From NCBI GenBank assembly GCA_017590115.1, contig JAGGNK010003335.1, forward strand, positions 1,426,001 to 1,490,000: a stretch of 64,000 nucleotides of DNA. Reading direction: 5' to 3'. The notes below the pieces were generated by a model that did no database searches, was not told the origin of the DNA, and saw nothing but the letters and a program-made list of their open reading frames with translations. The position numbers were made by a program, and so were the translations under genes. Source of the stretch: Montifringilla adamsi (Eukaryota > Chordata > Aves > Passeriformes > Passeridae). Positions 26,711 through 41,184 of this stretch are shown one piece after another; the stretch's first letter is position 1; each line of letters starts with the position of its first letter.

Positions 26711-29700
26711 ATAAAACTTCTTGAGTTCTTAATTAATACTGGAGCACTTTCTCCAGATAACACAATTATTCTTTTTAACCTAACTTCATTTTAAAAAGTG
26801 ATGCAAACACTATGCACGACAGGTAAGTAAATGGATCCTTGTTTTCCCAGAAGGCAATGACTTGGGCTCAAAAATTAATTCCAGTAATTGATTGGGGGAC
26901 CAGATTTCCTGCACCACTCTTCCTTGACCAGAAAATGAGATGGATGTCCCCCTACTTTTGACCTCAACTCTTACCTCAGATGCAGCTTTTTTCTTGACCC
27001 AAGCCTTCAACTCAGCTGCAGCTTTCTGTGTGAGAGCAGAGCTGCCTATTTAAAACAAGCCTGTGCAGCTTCTTTCCACATTTAGAGCCCAGAAGGGAAT
27101 GATTACATTTCTCATTCAGTGATTCAGTCTGTTCCAGGACTTTGCTATCCTGCAGTTGGTGGCTCCATGAGATAAAGAGTAGAAAAACAAAGCCACCTGC
27201 AATTCAATTCAATACAAAATTGATATGCCTTGAAAGAAAAATATTAAACTGTAATGGTATAACTGCAGTGTAGAGTTTTTTCATCACAAATTGTTTTTAT
27301 GTGAACATATGCTCACTGTGCTTGTACAGCCAGGGATGTTACACAGTCCTTTTAAACAGCTCAATTGCCGCGTCACTTCAAAATTTCCCCAAAAGCAGCT
27401 CAGGTCATGTAAATCCTACATGGATATTAAAATTAAGATCCTCTGTAGGATTTTCTTATTCAAAAAAACCCACCAGTGTTTTTGCTTGGATCTGCAGTGT
27501 TTTCTTCCTGTATAAAATAAGGATCTAAATCTGAGCGAAGCACAGAGGGAGTTCTCAGGCACTCAGATGTCTGTTATGGGATTAATAGAAATAAAGTTGA
27601 TTATCTAGGTGCAAATCTGAGAATGGCTTTAGTATAATAGCTTTGAGGTAGGCAAGAATAAAACCCCTTTTGTTTAAGACCAGATGACACAGGGGGAGTG
27701 GAGACAGCAGCAGTGGAAAAGGCTGTGAGATGATGGTCTCATTTGTACAGCTGATTTCTGCTGCTGAATATCATTTCCCTCCACTCTTTTTTTTCCTACC
27801 AGAGGCCTGTGGGATCTAATTTTGCTTTTGTTTACCCTTTGGTAGTCCCATACATGTCAAAGAAACAAATGAGAGAATTCCATCTTCATGAGGAAGTAAC
27901 CTCTGCTCCAGTCTTTTGTGGGTTTTTTTAAAGCTCTTTTTGGAGTTATTTTTCCAACTCATTGAGCAGCACAGTAGCACTGTGGTAATGTGCACACACA
28001 GCTTGTCCAAGGTGCATTTTCACACTTAGGATTCTTCTTTCTTTCTCTTGTTTGACTAGGGAAAGCAAGGGTTTTGGAATTGTTTATTTGAAGGAACAGC
28101 AGATTTTCATGAATGAACAATCAATATTATTTCCCTATATAAATTCTGCATCAATATCCTGTCAATCACAAGTTGCTTATGAGGCAGTCATGATACCTTA
28201 ATGCTAGAATATAGAGTGGTGTTTAAAAAAAAAAACCCTCAGAAAAACCCCAACCCAAAAGCAAACCTCCAAACCCTAGAATTTAACTCATTTAAAGAGA
28301 TAATGGGCTGTATAAAACTGAGCTGTGGTGCACATGAAATCTTAAGGCAAATGATTTACATTAAGATGCTCATAAGCAGTTCTTGCTGCATTTCCACGAG
28401 CCCAGCATAAAACATCCAGCCTGCCTCTCAGGGCAGCAGAACAGGGCTCTCTCATACACATTTAAAAATGGCATTTTGTGGCATGGGGTGGGAAATGGAG
28501 CTTTCTGGTGTGAAAATTGGTTTCAGAAATGAGATTGACTTTTTTTCCCCTTTTTTTGTGTGACCCTTGAGTAGCCTTGTATGTGAGTTTCACCCTTGAA
28601 CCTACTTTATTTAGTATTTAATTTATATGCTTAAACTCGGGTCATATGCAGCAACAGCTATTGATTAGGTCCTGCTTTTAAACCCAGTCTTAGAGGGAAG
28701 ATGACTGCTGCAAAGAGGTCAAGTGGTTTGCCTGAAATCATTCACTGAGTAAGAGGGACTCACAATTATCTGAACCATTTGAGCAGGGGGTTGTTGTTGG
28801 GGGTGGATTTCTAGTTTGGTTTTTAGCTCTCTGCCTGCAGCTCTCACTGCTTTTCAGAGATGTGGTGTTCTCCCTTCCTGAGGAGCAGCTGAAAACATAA
28901 TTAAGGGTTAATGTTCAGGCGCGGGGGGAGCAGCCAGCCCTTCACAATAAGTTGGGCAACAAGCAGAGCTTTCAGGACAGTGACTGAGAAGGATGGAGAA
29001 ATGTCCTGTGAAGCCAATTGTTCAGGTATCCTCTTTACCTCCTTACAAAAAAAGATTTGTTGCTTTGATTGCAAAAAAAGAAAAAAATTGGGGCAGGGCT
29101 TTTTTCTGGCTGTTTTATTTCAGTGCTGCCACGTCTCAGTATGAATTATGTTTTTGAGGTTTTGTCTAAAGGGTCAGGTGAGGTAACTGAGATTGTTATC
29201 CAAACTTGCTGCCAGGTCCTACCTGGGAGTCCAAGTTTTCTTGCATGTGGCATCCTTTTTGTCACAGAAGGCTGGCAGAGGAAGCAGATGTCTCTTTATG
29301 AATTAATTTATGGACTAATGTCAGGAAAAAATACCCATAAAATATACACCACCTAGCAAGGAAATTACAAATTCATCTGGATTAAAAGTTAATTTTTAAG
29401 ATTCTTTGATAGTGGCTTCAAGTTTGTAAGGCTTGTAGAATTCTTATTCAGTGACTAGTGAGTAAATGTAAATGAACATGTCAGAATATAAGCATTTATA
29501 TTTATGAAATCACAATGTCTAGGATTACTTGAAGGTTGTTTTAATGATTTCAAAAGGAACTACTTTTCTTAAAAAAATTTAAAAGTAAAATTTGTGGAAA
29601 AAATAATGACATCTGTAACTTCTAGGAAATTCTTTACATAAACCTGCTTCTACAATATTTTCTGTTGATAATCAGAAGTGTAAAAATTATTTAATAATAC

Positions 29701-31608
29701 AAACCCTATGTCTAACAGTAAACCATCTTCTATCCATATTTTTGTTTTTAAATTGGGCATGCAGTTATCTCAGGATGCTGGTTTTACCAGTTTTTGATTA
29801 AATAATTCTTTCACATTTACATTCATTACAAGTCCTGCATTTATAGATAAAGTACAGAGTTTAAAGTCACTCAAATCCCGTGCAAGATGGAATAAATCCC
29901 TTTGGAGGTGACCGGTCCTCCTGTTCTTGCAGTGTGTGTTGTTTTGGAGATTATGGTTCTCCCTTGGTCCCTGGGTCTCTGCACTGTGATGTTTCAGCTC
30001 CCAGGTCGAGTTACTCCTTGCCCAGCAGTTTATCCCTCCAGCAGATTGTCAGTCCACAAGGAAAGCTGGAAGAGCTCAGCACTGCAGCCTGCTTTTCAGC
30101 TCTCCCCAGGAATTAAGCTTCTGTGAGGATATACCAGTAGGGATTTGATGACTTTTCCTTTCAGGCACTGCAGCCCAGTAAAACACCAGTGCTGTTATAC
30201 ATCCTTCACCTGTATCTTTGTAAAGGTACTTTGGGGCTATAATTTCATCAGTAATGATCTCTTGCGCTGTGTTCAGCCCTTTCGATACAAACTCTCCCTT
30301 CTGCATGAGGATGCTGACAGTCTGGTCAGAGAGGAAGTCAGATAAACTTTCCCAGGCATTGTTCTGGGGGAGCAGGCTTGATTTTATGAAGCCTTTCTTC
30401 TTGATTTTTTTACCTTACTGCAATATCTCCTGGGTTTTGTTTATTTAAAAAAAGGAAAAGCCCATGCATTCTGATGTGAAAGCAGTTGGTTCTTGTGAGG
30501 GTATTATTTCATTAAGGTTATCACAGGTTATCTATTAGATATGGGGTAAAACACATAAAAACAGATTATAATCAGCAAAACTTATCAATTTCTATCATGT
30601 CATTTCTCCATGTTTTATCTTAGTATTATACCACTCCCAAGGCTAGAGAAGAACATTTTAATTTGGAAATTATATAGGTTAGTGGAACTGGAAGAGATTA
30701 ATTCAATTCCTGAAATTTTGTAAAACCTCCTGGTGCTGCTGATGGCTCTGGGGAGGAGGAATAAATATATTAAAGGGTGGGGGACTCAAATACTACAGCC
30801 ATCCCATAAATGCCAAGAATAGATGGATGCCATTTGTTTTTCTGAATTAGAAGAAGCAGACCTATGATTACATGTAGGTGGAAAGAAACTCCCTGGTGAA
30901 CATGCACAAGAGCTGTCACATATGCTCCATGCCACGTTCCTCAAGGATACATGGCAGTGCCACTTTGATTTGGTAAAACATTGTTTGGGAAGCTGAGGAT
31001 CTGCTAACAAAAACTGAATGTAGTCATCCAAACATATTGGGTGCTTACGGTTCATATGGGTGTTCAAATAGAACATTTGTTGCAAAGTGCTTGTAAACAA
31101 AAATCTGCAGGATGGAGTGCTGTCCTTACCTTGGGTGAAAAACATTTCACAGATGATGTGAATTTGGCTGCCTTGAAAACAGGAAAGCAAAATGGCTTTT
31201 TTTTGTCAACTGTGATCCAGTTTGGTGTTGATTCCAGAGCACTTTCCAAGGTATTTAAAAACTGATGTAATTACTAGGTGCCTAGATAAGCAAGAAGAAC
31301 ATTGGTTGAGATTCCCATTTAATCTATCAGGTAACGTATTTTGGTTCCTACAATATTTTTTGGGTTTTGTTTTACTTTTCTTAAAGATGTCCTCTTTTTT
31401 GTTCTAGAAGCTGGTTATCTTTCCAAACACTTGTTCTAGTTAGTTCATTTTAAGTGTTTTAGGCCTTGCTTTATTAGGTGCAGGTGTTTCACTGACAGCC
31501 TAGGTGAGTTTGGGAAGGGTTCTAAACCTGGTGTGGACAAAGGAGTGTGGTGGCAGAGGGGAACACAAGTCACAGAGGCAGAGCTGGTGTGACAGCTTCA
31601 GAAATATG

Positions 31609-31716
31609 TCATAGAATGATTAATTTGGATATGGACAGCTACTCAAGGAAGAAGAATAGGTCTTCAAGTTTATGTCCAACTGCCCAACAAACACTCCATG
31701 TCTATGAGTGGCCTTA
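31609..31716 (-). repeat. Degenerate CR1 LINE 3'-end, antisense
   Basis: The + strand begins tcatagaatgattaatttgg and ends near gtccaactgcccaacaaaca followed by ctccatgtct. This matches in order the reverse complement of a CR1 end (tcatagaatcattaaggttgg ... agtccaaccatcaacccaac accaccatg). A short middle part looks inserted or decayed. Confidence 0.55.
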
Positions 31717-33358
31717 GGAATGGAAATAATGAGGAATCAGCTGCAGGCTGGCCTGCTCAGGACTTGTATGTGACAGAACAGCAGATTTTAGTGCTTATTG
31801 GAGCCCTTTGCCACTCTTCTTAGTTTAAGAGAAGCGTTATTTGCTTACTCATATATAAATACATGTATATGTAACTACCTAAATTACTTATATAAGAACA
31901 CAGAGTGCTCAGAAAAGTGCAGAGTACTATTTTTATAAACTTAGTACAAATATAAATCAGCATATAAAAGCACATAGCAAGAGTTCCCTTTTTAATTACA
32001 GTTTTTGTAGCATAAGCAGGTAACGCAGTAATCCAAAGCACATATTGTGTTAACTTATTTGTTTGAAATCATGCAGAACACGCAAATTTGGGGCAATGAG
32101 GTATACAGACAGACTGTAAAAGTAATTCCAGTGGGACTCTGGATGGGGAACTTGAATTCGTTGCCTTGAGTAGTGAGAATGAAGTTTGATGTGAATGCCT
32201 TAAAGGCTTGTGAGGTTCAGGCTGAATTCCAGTGTCTCTCTCACCCTTAGCACCAATTCATCTAAACTCACCCATAATCTTATCTAGAACTGATTACAAG
32301 TCAGCCACAGCTCTGACTTGCAAAACGGGATGTGATGCTAAGAAATGACAAATGTAAAGACTTAAAATCACAGGATCAGGGCTTTGCATATGCATTGAAG
32401 CAACCACTGGACAACAAATTTCAGAGGTTTTTACAGCCATTGCCAGCCCTGTTTTATATCACTAAGAGGGCAATAGCACAGGGCTGTAGTTATGTGGGGT
32501 ACTTGTGGCTGATGCTCTTCCTCATCTGACCTGAGAAATCAACCAGCAAAGCAGAGAAAGGGTTAGGAGTCAGCATTTGGAGCTGCATGTCATTAGAAGC
32601 ATTTCTGTGTTACAAACAAAACCTCTGATAATACCCAGGCAGGTCATCAGTGAACAGCACAGAACTGTAACTAAGCCAAATGGTTCCTTGTCTAAGTGAT
32701 TCAAAACACTTATTTTTTTGTTGGTGAGTTTGTCAGAGGCCGCTTTTACAACAGAAGTTACTAGAAGGGAATAAATTCCATGTCTCAAAAGCAAGCTGCC
32801 GTTGTCTGATCAGTGTAGAAGAAAATGGGTAAAACAAAGCAAAATCCTGGAAGCGCACCCTCCAACCCTGTTTGTCATTTGGAGATGCCACTTATATTCA
32901 TCTGCGTGGTTCATAGGAACCCACAGCTGTGTTAAAGATGAAATGGCCTGATTTGGAAGCCCTTAGAAAAGCTTCTGAGCCTGTGTTGAGCATGGTCAGT
33001 GCTGGAAATCCCTATTAGGATGATTTAAAATTAATGCAGCATCTTGAAATACATGATTTGTTAACTGTTCTCCAGTGGCTGTGGGAGTGGGTTGAGGAAC
33101 TGAGTATAGGACCGTGTTGAGAAAACTCCCCCAGTCCAAAATGGGATGTGGAGATATTTACAACTGTGATTCCTTCTCCAGCTTTAACTGGCCATTTTTG
33201 GTTTTTTTTTTAAAACAGTCTGATAAAACAGGCTTTGTTTGAAAACTTATCGATGTGTTATACTAAGAAACTACCATTTATAACTGCAAGCTGTTAATTG
33301 GATAGTATCCGCAAGTTTTTAGTATTAATTTTCTAATTACAAAAGGAAAAAAGTTGCC

Positions 33359-33391
33359 AAAAAAAAAAACAAACAAACAAACAAACAAACA
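33359..33391 (+). repeat. A tract followed by (CAAA)n microsatellite
   Basis: A11, then about five CAAA units. Likely length-polymorphic. Confidence 0.92.
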
Positions 33392-35552
33392 ACTGTTTTG
33401 CCCAAATTTACCAGCTATGCAGCAAGGCAGACACTCTGCCATATACTCTCAATATTTAGTGGTTTGGTATTGCTTCCTCCTAATTTTTGTCCTGAGAACG
33501 AGAAGAACATATCCCAGGTCATTGTATGACTGAAGGTGATAGCATTAATCTAATGTGCTATGGGATTTCAGAGGGGACAGACGTCTGGAGATTGAATGTC
33601 CAGATTTCCTTTTGCTCTGTCATCCCCCTAACCATGTACAAACGAGGCACTTCTGGGCCTTGCCCTGGGCATGGTTCACCTTCCCTGCTCTGCACTCGCC
33701 CTCTGCCACAGCCTCTGTGCCCCACAATGTTTTCATGTTTGCTGGTCAAATCCAAGCTTCTCAAAGGCAGGAGAGCCTTCATTTTCCTCTCAAACCTGAG
33801 TTTTGTAGGTTTTTGAACATAAAAACGTGTCAGCAAGGAGGACCACCAGAATTAACAGGCTCTTTGCCACGTGTCCCTGTTAAACAATCTCATGGTGAGC
33901 TCTGTGCTGTGGCACGGGCTGGGCTCATGGGCAGGGCCAGCTCAACCTGCAGTGGTGTCCCCAGGGCAGCAGGATGTCCCCCAGAACATCTGTCCAGCTC
34001 TGCAGCCAGGAACCAGCAGAGCACCAGCCCTGCCTCGTTGTGTCACACTGGAGAGGTTCTTGCAGCCCTCTGTCCTCCTGAGCCCATTTTACATGCCAAC
34101 GGCTCCAAACAAATTTTGTCTGTCTTTGACAGATGATACACTTTTTAACAGGAAGGGATGGAGCATTTTGGGTCTTTTTTTTCAAGTTTAGGTTCTGTAA
34201 TGAATCTGTTACAGCACAGAATGATTTTAAGGAGAAAACCCCAGTCCCAGCTGATGCTGCTGCACTGATGGGCAGTAACAGCTCGCCTGTGGGGTTTGTT
34301 TGTTTTCCCTTGGGAATGAGCATGGCTTCTGTGCTGTTAGCTCCACAGAAGTGATGCCACCATGGTGCATGAGCCTGTGTAAGCACTAGCCTTGCTCACA
34401 GGGCACAGATTCTGGGTGAGCTTCAGTGCTGCTGCTGTGCTGGGCTCAGGATGCAGCACAGGCAGGCAGAGCCTGCACCTCCCGTGCTGTGCCTCCCTTC
34501 CCTGCCACAAACACACGAGGGGAGCGGGGGCTCAGGCTGTGATGGAAGCAACAGCCGCAGATGGGCAGAGGTCAGGGCTGGAAGGCACAGTTCCTACTCC
34601 ACCTGCAGCAGCTGGGTGGCTGGAGCCACCTGCACCTCCTCTGCCCCGCGCTCTTTGCACATGACAAATGTCTGCTCCTTGTTTCATTTTAACATCTGTG
34701 TATTTTTTCTATGCCTCGCTTTCAGATTTTCCAGTTTCATAATACTGTCCCTAATGATATGATTTCCTATTAATATTCCTAATCTGATTCCCTGGTATGA
34801 TTTCTGATTAATAAGGTCACTGGTTAGTAACATTCTGAACTAGAACTTTCCTTTACGTGTGGTGTTTGACACTTGTCAACATAATAAATAATTTAAATAA
34901 GTGCAAACCTTCTAAAACTGTAAAAAACACCACAGTAAGTAACTTTCGTTTTCTCAAACACCCATTTTATCTTTCTCTTTTCTTCCCCTTTTCCCCTTTG
35001 GGGCTGTGGCAGAGGAGAACAACAGATGGTTATCAGTCAAGAGTAACTAGGGAAACAGCAAAACCTGCCCCAATTGCTATGGAGACAGCCATTTCTGTGC
35101 TTGGTATGCACTATTTGTTACATCAGCAACCAGAGAGAGTTAAAAAAAGAAAAAAAATGTTCTAAAGCACCTGATATTGAAAGAAATCTTGTGTTTGTGT
35201 GTATTTGTCCTTGTAGCAGGAGGAGTCTCCATGTTTGTTTGTCACTCAAGTTTTGCTTTAAGCTGATATTTTGGTTATTTTGTGACAGCAGCATTTTGAT
35301 TTGTGAGTTAATGTAGTACAAACACTCAGTACAAAATACTTAGTAATTCTGAATAGTCTGCAGAATAATTATTCATAAGCAGTTCTTCCCCTTCAAATCA
35401 GATATTACTCCCTCCCTGAATTTAACAACCTGGCAGCACAGGTTGGGTATGAAGACAGAGAATATGAGTCTGCCCAATTATCTCAGGCAGATGAGCTGTT
35501 TCTGCACAAAGCCTCAACCACAGCTTTTGGCAAAACTGCATCCTTGGGAACC

Positions 35553-35574
35553 AAAAAAAAAAAAAAAAAAAAAA
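35553..35574 (+). repeat. Poly-A tract (A22)
   Basis: An uninterrupted run of A between ggaacc and gaattt. Confidence 0.95.
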
Positions 35575-38500
35575 GAATTTTGAAACACTTGTGAAAATCT
35601 CAGACTGAAATTGCAGCTTGATCACAACAGCTGTATCAATCTTTTATATTTTCTAATATAAGCAAGCTCTTACAGAGTAATTTTAGTGAAGAATAAATAA
35701 AGAGTAAAAATTAAAGGGGAAAAAGACATTAAAAACTACTTTGAAAGAACTTCACGTTATTTCAATTTAATTGAATTTAACATTACCTCAAAGCACCATC
35801 TTTCCCCATTTATTGGGGCTTCCTCATCAATTAGTACAAGGATAAGGACTTTAGTTTGGCGTGTGGGAAATTTTAAATGGATGTGTTGGCATCGCTTTCC
35901 TTAGATATTTTAATATTCTTGAAATCACATAAGGGCAATTAATGTTATAGAGTGTCTTTCTAATTCTTACAGGTTATGGAAGAACTTAAATACTAGAGTG
36001 CAAACTTTACAGGAAAGGGATGATATAGAACCAGCAAGTCTGTATTAGAAAATGAAAAAGGAAATTGAAGGGAAAAATACTGTCCAAATAGGGGTTCTTT
36101 TTGGAGATATAATTAGCAAAATTAATTATTTTCTAAAATTATTCTGTAACAATTTACAGTGCATTTACCTTCCTGTGAAATCACGATCGAAATTCCTTTA
36201 AATATTTTGGTGATACAATTCCCTAACATGGATACATCAGGTTAAAAATGCAAGTCTTTCCTCAATGAGGAAATGGCACCTCCCTAATTTTTATATCTGC
36301 AAGTGTAGGTACAAGCTATAACAGTAATTTTATATCAGTTACAGTAAACCTTAAATATGCAACTATTATAACAATGCTTTTTTTATGCTAAATATGAAAT
36401 ATGAGAAAGAAATTTGAACAGTATATATTGCAGTAGTCATTAATACTGGCTTTTATTTAAATATTTAACTAGATTTTGGGCAAAATATAGAAAGAGGTTA
36501 TAGTAATTTAACTACTGTAGCAGTATAATTAAAAAATAGATTAGCACTTGAGCTCTGCAGTGGCCTTGGTAGTGTTTGAAAATGGAAAAAAAGTCCCTTA
36601 CTGAATAAAGAACAAAACACTGGTAAGAAAGTCCATTATTGTTAAATGTTGATGCTTGAAGGGCCTCTTCTTTGTGACTGTGAGTGTGGCAAATTGCAGA
36701 AAAAATGCTGAAATCTCTTATATAGTTGGTGTGCTGTGAAGAAATCTTGCTAGTAATATAAATGTAGGGTTTTAAACAGAAATTTTTTGATGTTAATTTA
36801 AAAAATAGATTATTTCAGTTTTGGTAAATTTCACCCTGCATGAATCCAATTATTTTGTTTTAGAATATTTCTGTGTTAAAAAAAATCTTAAAGTTAGTAA
36901 CATGATAAAATTATATCAGTTAAAATTATATCATTATATCAGTTTTGTTGCTGGGGATTTTTATCTCTCAAATGCATTTGAAAATTAAATATTCTTTATT
37001 GTTGTGAGCAAAACCTTCAAGGCTTGGTATTTAAAGGATTATTTCAAATGGCAAAAGAATATCAACCTTGTAAAACCCTATTCCTTCTAAATAGTATTTG
37101 AAATTTAACTCTTATTTATGATAGATAATGCACCAGTCTAAATGGATAAGCCAGAGTTACACTGTCAGGGAAAAAGTGTTTTAAACACTTTAAAGTGGTA
37201 TTTTAGCCAAGCCATAGATTCTCCTGTGATATAAATCTGTTAGGATGCAGCGTTATTTCTCATTTCTTAGAAAGGTGATTTGTGTCTAAGTTGTTTTGGT
37301 TTTTTTTCTTTAAAACATCAATTTTAAGTTTTATCCATCAGTTGCATATAACGTACTCACATAATTTTCCTGCTTTTCAATAAAAACTGAGAGTAGTTAT
37401 TGAGTCCAGATTAGAGCCAAATTGCAGTAATACATATGGCTTCGTGTATTACAGCTCTGCCACATGAAAGATGTCTTTTCCTCCAAAGACTTTTATAAAT
37501 TCTTGGATTGTTTATAAGCATTTGTCTGTGTCACACTCCACCTAAATCCCATTTGCCCATTCAGTATTTTCCTTGCTTGAGTGCTTTGCTCTGTTCTCAG
37601 AGGTCTCTGGTATTGCTGTCGCTCTCTCTCGGCATTGTCTGGTTGCTAATTGCCTGTCACGGAGATCTGGCATCCCTGGAGCCTCCGGGTGGGGTCAGGG
37701 TGGGTAATTCAATCCCAGGGGAGCTGCTGGGTGTCCCAGCCTGGATCTCAGCTCACTGACTGCTCTGACAACATCACCCAGCCCAACTCCAGGGTCTGGG
37801 TCTGCTCAGCTTCACTGCTTTGTGTCTAATGCATGAGAGATTCAGCATTTAACCCAAATACTTCGGCCCAAATCAAAGGTAGCTATCTATGTAACAGCAA
37901 AATTTGGAAATGCCACACAGCTCAATTACTGTGCTTTCATGCATCCTTCAGCAGCTCAGTATTTCTCTGTGAGAACATTTTTTTGGTCAGAGGCAGTCAA
38001 ATCACTTGGTAGGTTTAGATAGTCTGTGCCCAGTGCTGTATTCCTTCAAAAGGCAGAGTTAATGCAGGTATGAAAAGTGATTTTGTCCAGGTATTTTTAA
38101 AATTGCCTCTTAAATCTGAGTTTGTGTTGTCTGACCTTTTAGCACCAGCATGTTGCACCACTACGTGCGCAACAACCCATTTGCAATCTCGAGGAAAAGA
38201 TTTTCTAGAAAGGCTATGAGTGCTGACAAACAGAGGTGCCATTTCAATCTGAACCAAGGCTTCTGCAGCCCAAGACCATTTTTAAAAATTCCCCTGTAAG
38301 CCTGGAGCAGGTGAGGTGTGTCTCAGGTAGCTGACCTGTGCTCCGTGTGCCTGAGTGCTCTGTTCAGAATGCAGCGATGGAGAGATGGGAGTGCTGTCAC
38401 AATGTTCCTCAGGGAAATGCAGGTTCCACCTGTTCTGAAATATTGGGCTTTCCCCCTTTTTTTAAGTTGAAATTTTACCTTCTCTGCATATGATTAATTT

Positions 38501-41120
38501 TATTCAAGTAAGATGTTCTTCTCCACAAATGCTAGGCATGTCTGTTTGGCCCCTCGAGGAGCTGCGTGCACAGCCTGCGACGCTGAGTGTGCGAGCTGGC
38601 TGCTAGTCCACATCACAGGGGGTTTGTTTTGTCTTCATAAGCATAAAAAGATATACTGAACACCTTGGCTTTCTGTAAGACTTAAACTTTCCCCAGAACT
38701 TTAAACTTATCACTTTGTTGTGAAAGGAAGACGTTTAGATTTAAACTCTCAAATTTCTAGTGTTGACTGAACGGCTCACCAGGGTGCTGTACAGATGCAC
38801 AGAAATAGGAATTCTGTCTTTACACACAGAGAAATAAATAGGGAGGCAGAGGGTCTTAAAACCTAATTTTAAGACAACGAGCAGTTCTTTTCCTTTTGAG
38901 AAGAAATTCTCATGTTTCAATGCAGATCTAAATGTGTTGGGGTGATAGATACCAGGAGACATGAGCTCTGTGACAAAGGAGCATTAAACATGTGAGTTTC
39001 ACCCCAGAGACTGTGAAGAATTGCTTCTGGGCCAGAGAATCAGGGTGTATCACTAATGAATATGTTCCCTATTTACTGATAGTCCTGCTAAGTGTGTGTC
39101 TTCTGAGCACTGAGAGGTTTCCCTTGCTGTGATCCTGTGCATCGATCACACAGACTAAACCTGGTTGTTGGCAGTGGCATGACTGGACCTGTGGAAATAT
39201 GATTAAAATGGTCATTACACTTTTTCAACAAAAATCAATCTATGAGAGTAGCAGTTTTTTTAAAAATACAATACCCACCAAGGAATCCCTTTAATCAGAA
39301 GCCTTTGAGAGTAGCACACTGTGGGTTTATTTGCTTATTTTAGTGTATTTGGCAGAAAAATCAATATCATAGTATAACTCCAATAAAAATCGTGCAGTAT
39401 CTAGTACTTCCCGTAGAAGGAGAGGGAGAGGTGATTCTCAAGTTGAGGCTCCATTCCCCTCATCATGTTAATATCTGCCAACCTTCTGCTTAATAAAGCT
39501 AAGTGTAAAGTATTTAATCATGCAGACAGCACTGTATTTAACTCATTTGAAGTTTGCACCATCCCTTCTGTTGGAGCCACAAATTTTTGTCAATTAAACA
39601 GGGATATCAGGACAAATCTTCTCAGCAGTCAGAATTAGGGAGATTTTAGGATCTTTCACAGATGGTCAGAGAAACAGAGAGAACATAAATATGTATGTAT
39701 ACATTTATCCAGATATGTATATATGCTGTTCATGAACTCCTACACACAGAAAAAATCCCTTTTGGAGGATTGTACATCCCACTGTCTGCCAGTATTGGAG
39801 ACATTGCTGAAGTTTTGCCAAATTCACAAAGTTCTCCAAAGTTAGCGAATGCTATGAGAAACATTAGTTGGGGCTTTATGGTTCCTAAGGTTTTTAGTAG
39901 ACTTAAGAGTGTGAGTGGGTTTTCCTGTACTTTAACTCATAAAAAATTACAGTGTTCATTGATACAGACTGCATCACAAACGGTAAGTGTCCCATGATTG
40001 TCAAAGATGTACATGTCCTGGATGCTCAATGTTAGCAGAACAAGCTCAGTGTTTAGAGGTGTTCATAAAGATTGTATTTGCTCTGTTTGTGTTTATTGTT
40101 GTATAATAAGAAAATAACTGCAAATGTCTATTTAGACCAAAAATTAGATACGGTGAATAATTGGAAAGTAGTCGGTGAACCTATACAAGCATACTATACA
40201 TGGGTGTAATATATTTCCTATAGTTGCATACATATATATTTCATAAAAATCAGAAACTACAGTGTAATCTTTGTATCTTTATTCAAGATACTTTACCCAC
40301 ATAGTACAAAAGGTCTCTGCCTCACCAAATCCAAAGTTTATGCTGTGCAAAGGGCAGTAACAGACAGTCAGGAGCGTGCATCTATTTTTTCATGAAATGC
40401 AGATATTTTACTTGCTTGTGACTGGATATGTAATTTTATTTCTTTAAGTGTAAAATTTAGGGGATCAGATGTCAGAAAATGTAATCACTGAATTTTAAAT
40501 TACAATTTTAATTCTTTTAAGCAGAGGAGACAGATGTAGCTGTCTTGCTCTATCCACATGTATTGCAAAATACATTTAAATCATGCGCATACAGGGAGAC
40601 AAATGAGAGAACTCCGCCACCCAAATATTAGATTACATGTTTTGAAGCAAAATAGTGTTTTAAGTGTACATGTGTATAATGCTTTTTGTCACTGGATTGT
40701 TCTCCCTGATGCAGTTAGACAGAATCTGTATTTAGTCAGAAATCTTTCAATAGAAAGGGCTACCAGATGGGACCAGTAACAATGCAGAGAGGCATCGAAC
40801 CACCACAGACATTTGGTGCTTAGAATAATAAAAAGACTATAAAATTAGATTAGTTGAGTCTAATTTGGAATTGGTATATTCCCTATGCACTCTCACAGCT
40901 CTTGGGTAGATAAAGCCTGAAGATTTAGTACTGTCAGGACAGAGGACTCCAACTTCCAGTAAAAGAAAAAACGGCATTCTGTGAGGTCACGGAGGGCAGC
41001 CCAGTGACCTCCAATGATTTACAGGCCTTTAGCTTAATGAAATTGTTTCAGTGACATGACGGTAAAAGCTCATAATGGATTGGATGCCCTAATGTAATGA
41101 AATTACTCCCTTCTTCCTTT

Positions 41121-41144
41121 AAAAAAAAAAAAAAAAAAAAAAAA
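41121..41144 (+). repeat. Poly-A tract (A24) about 200 bp upstream of the LRR5 exon
   Basis: An uninterrupted run of 24 A separates an AT-rich motif-dense block (40.98-41.12 kb) from the CpG-rich patch holding the exon. Confidence 0.95.
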
Positions 41145-41184
41145 GGCGCAATTAATATTTACTGAGACCTGACAGGCTTCAGTG

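Noticed and set aside
33555..34136. 193-codon plus-strand open reading frame in a GC-richer interval
   Set aside because: Fewer stop codons are expected in GC-rich DNA, overlapping frames on both strands are equally open, and no homology is recognised.
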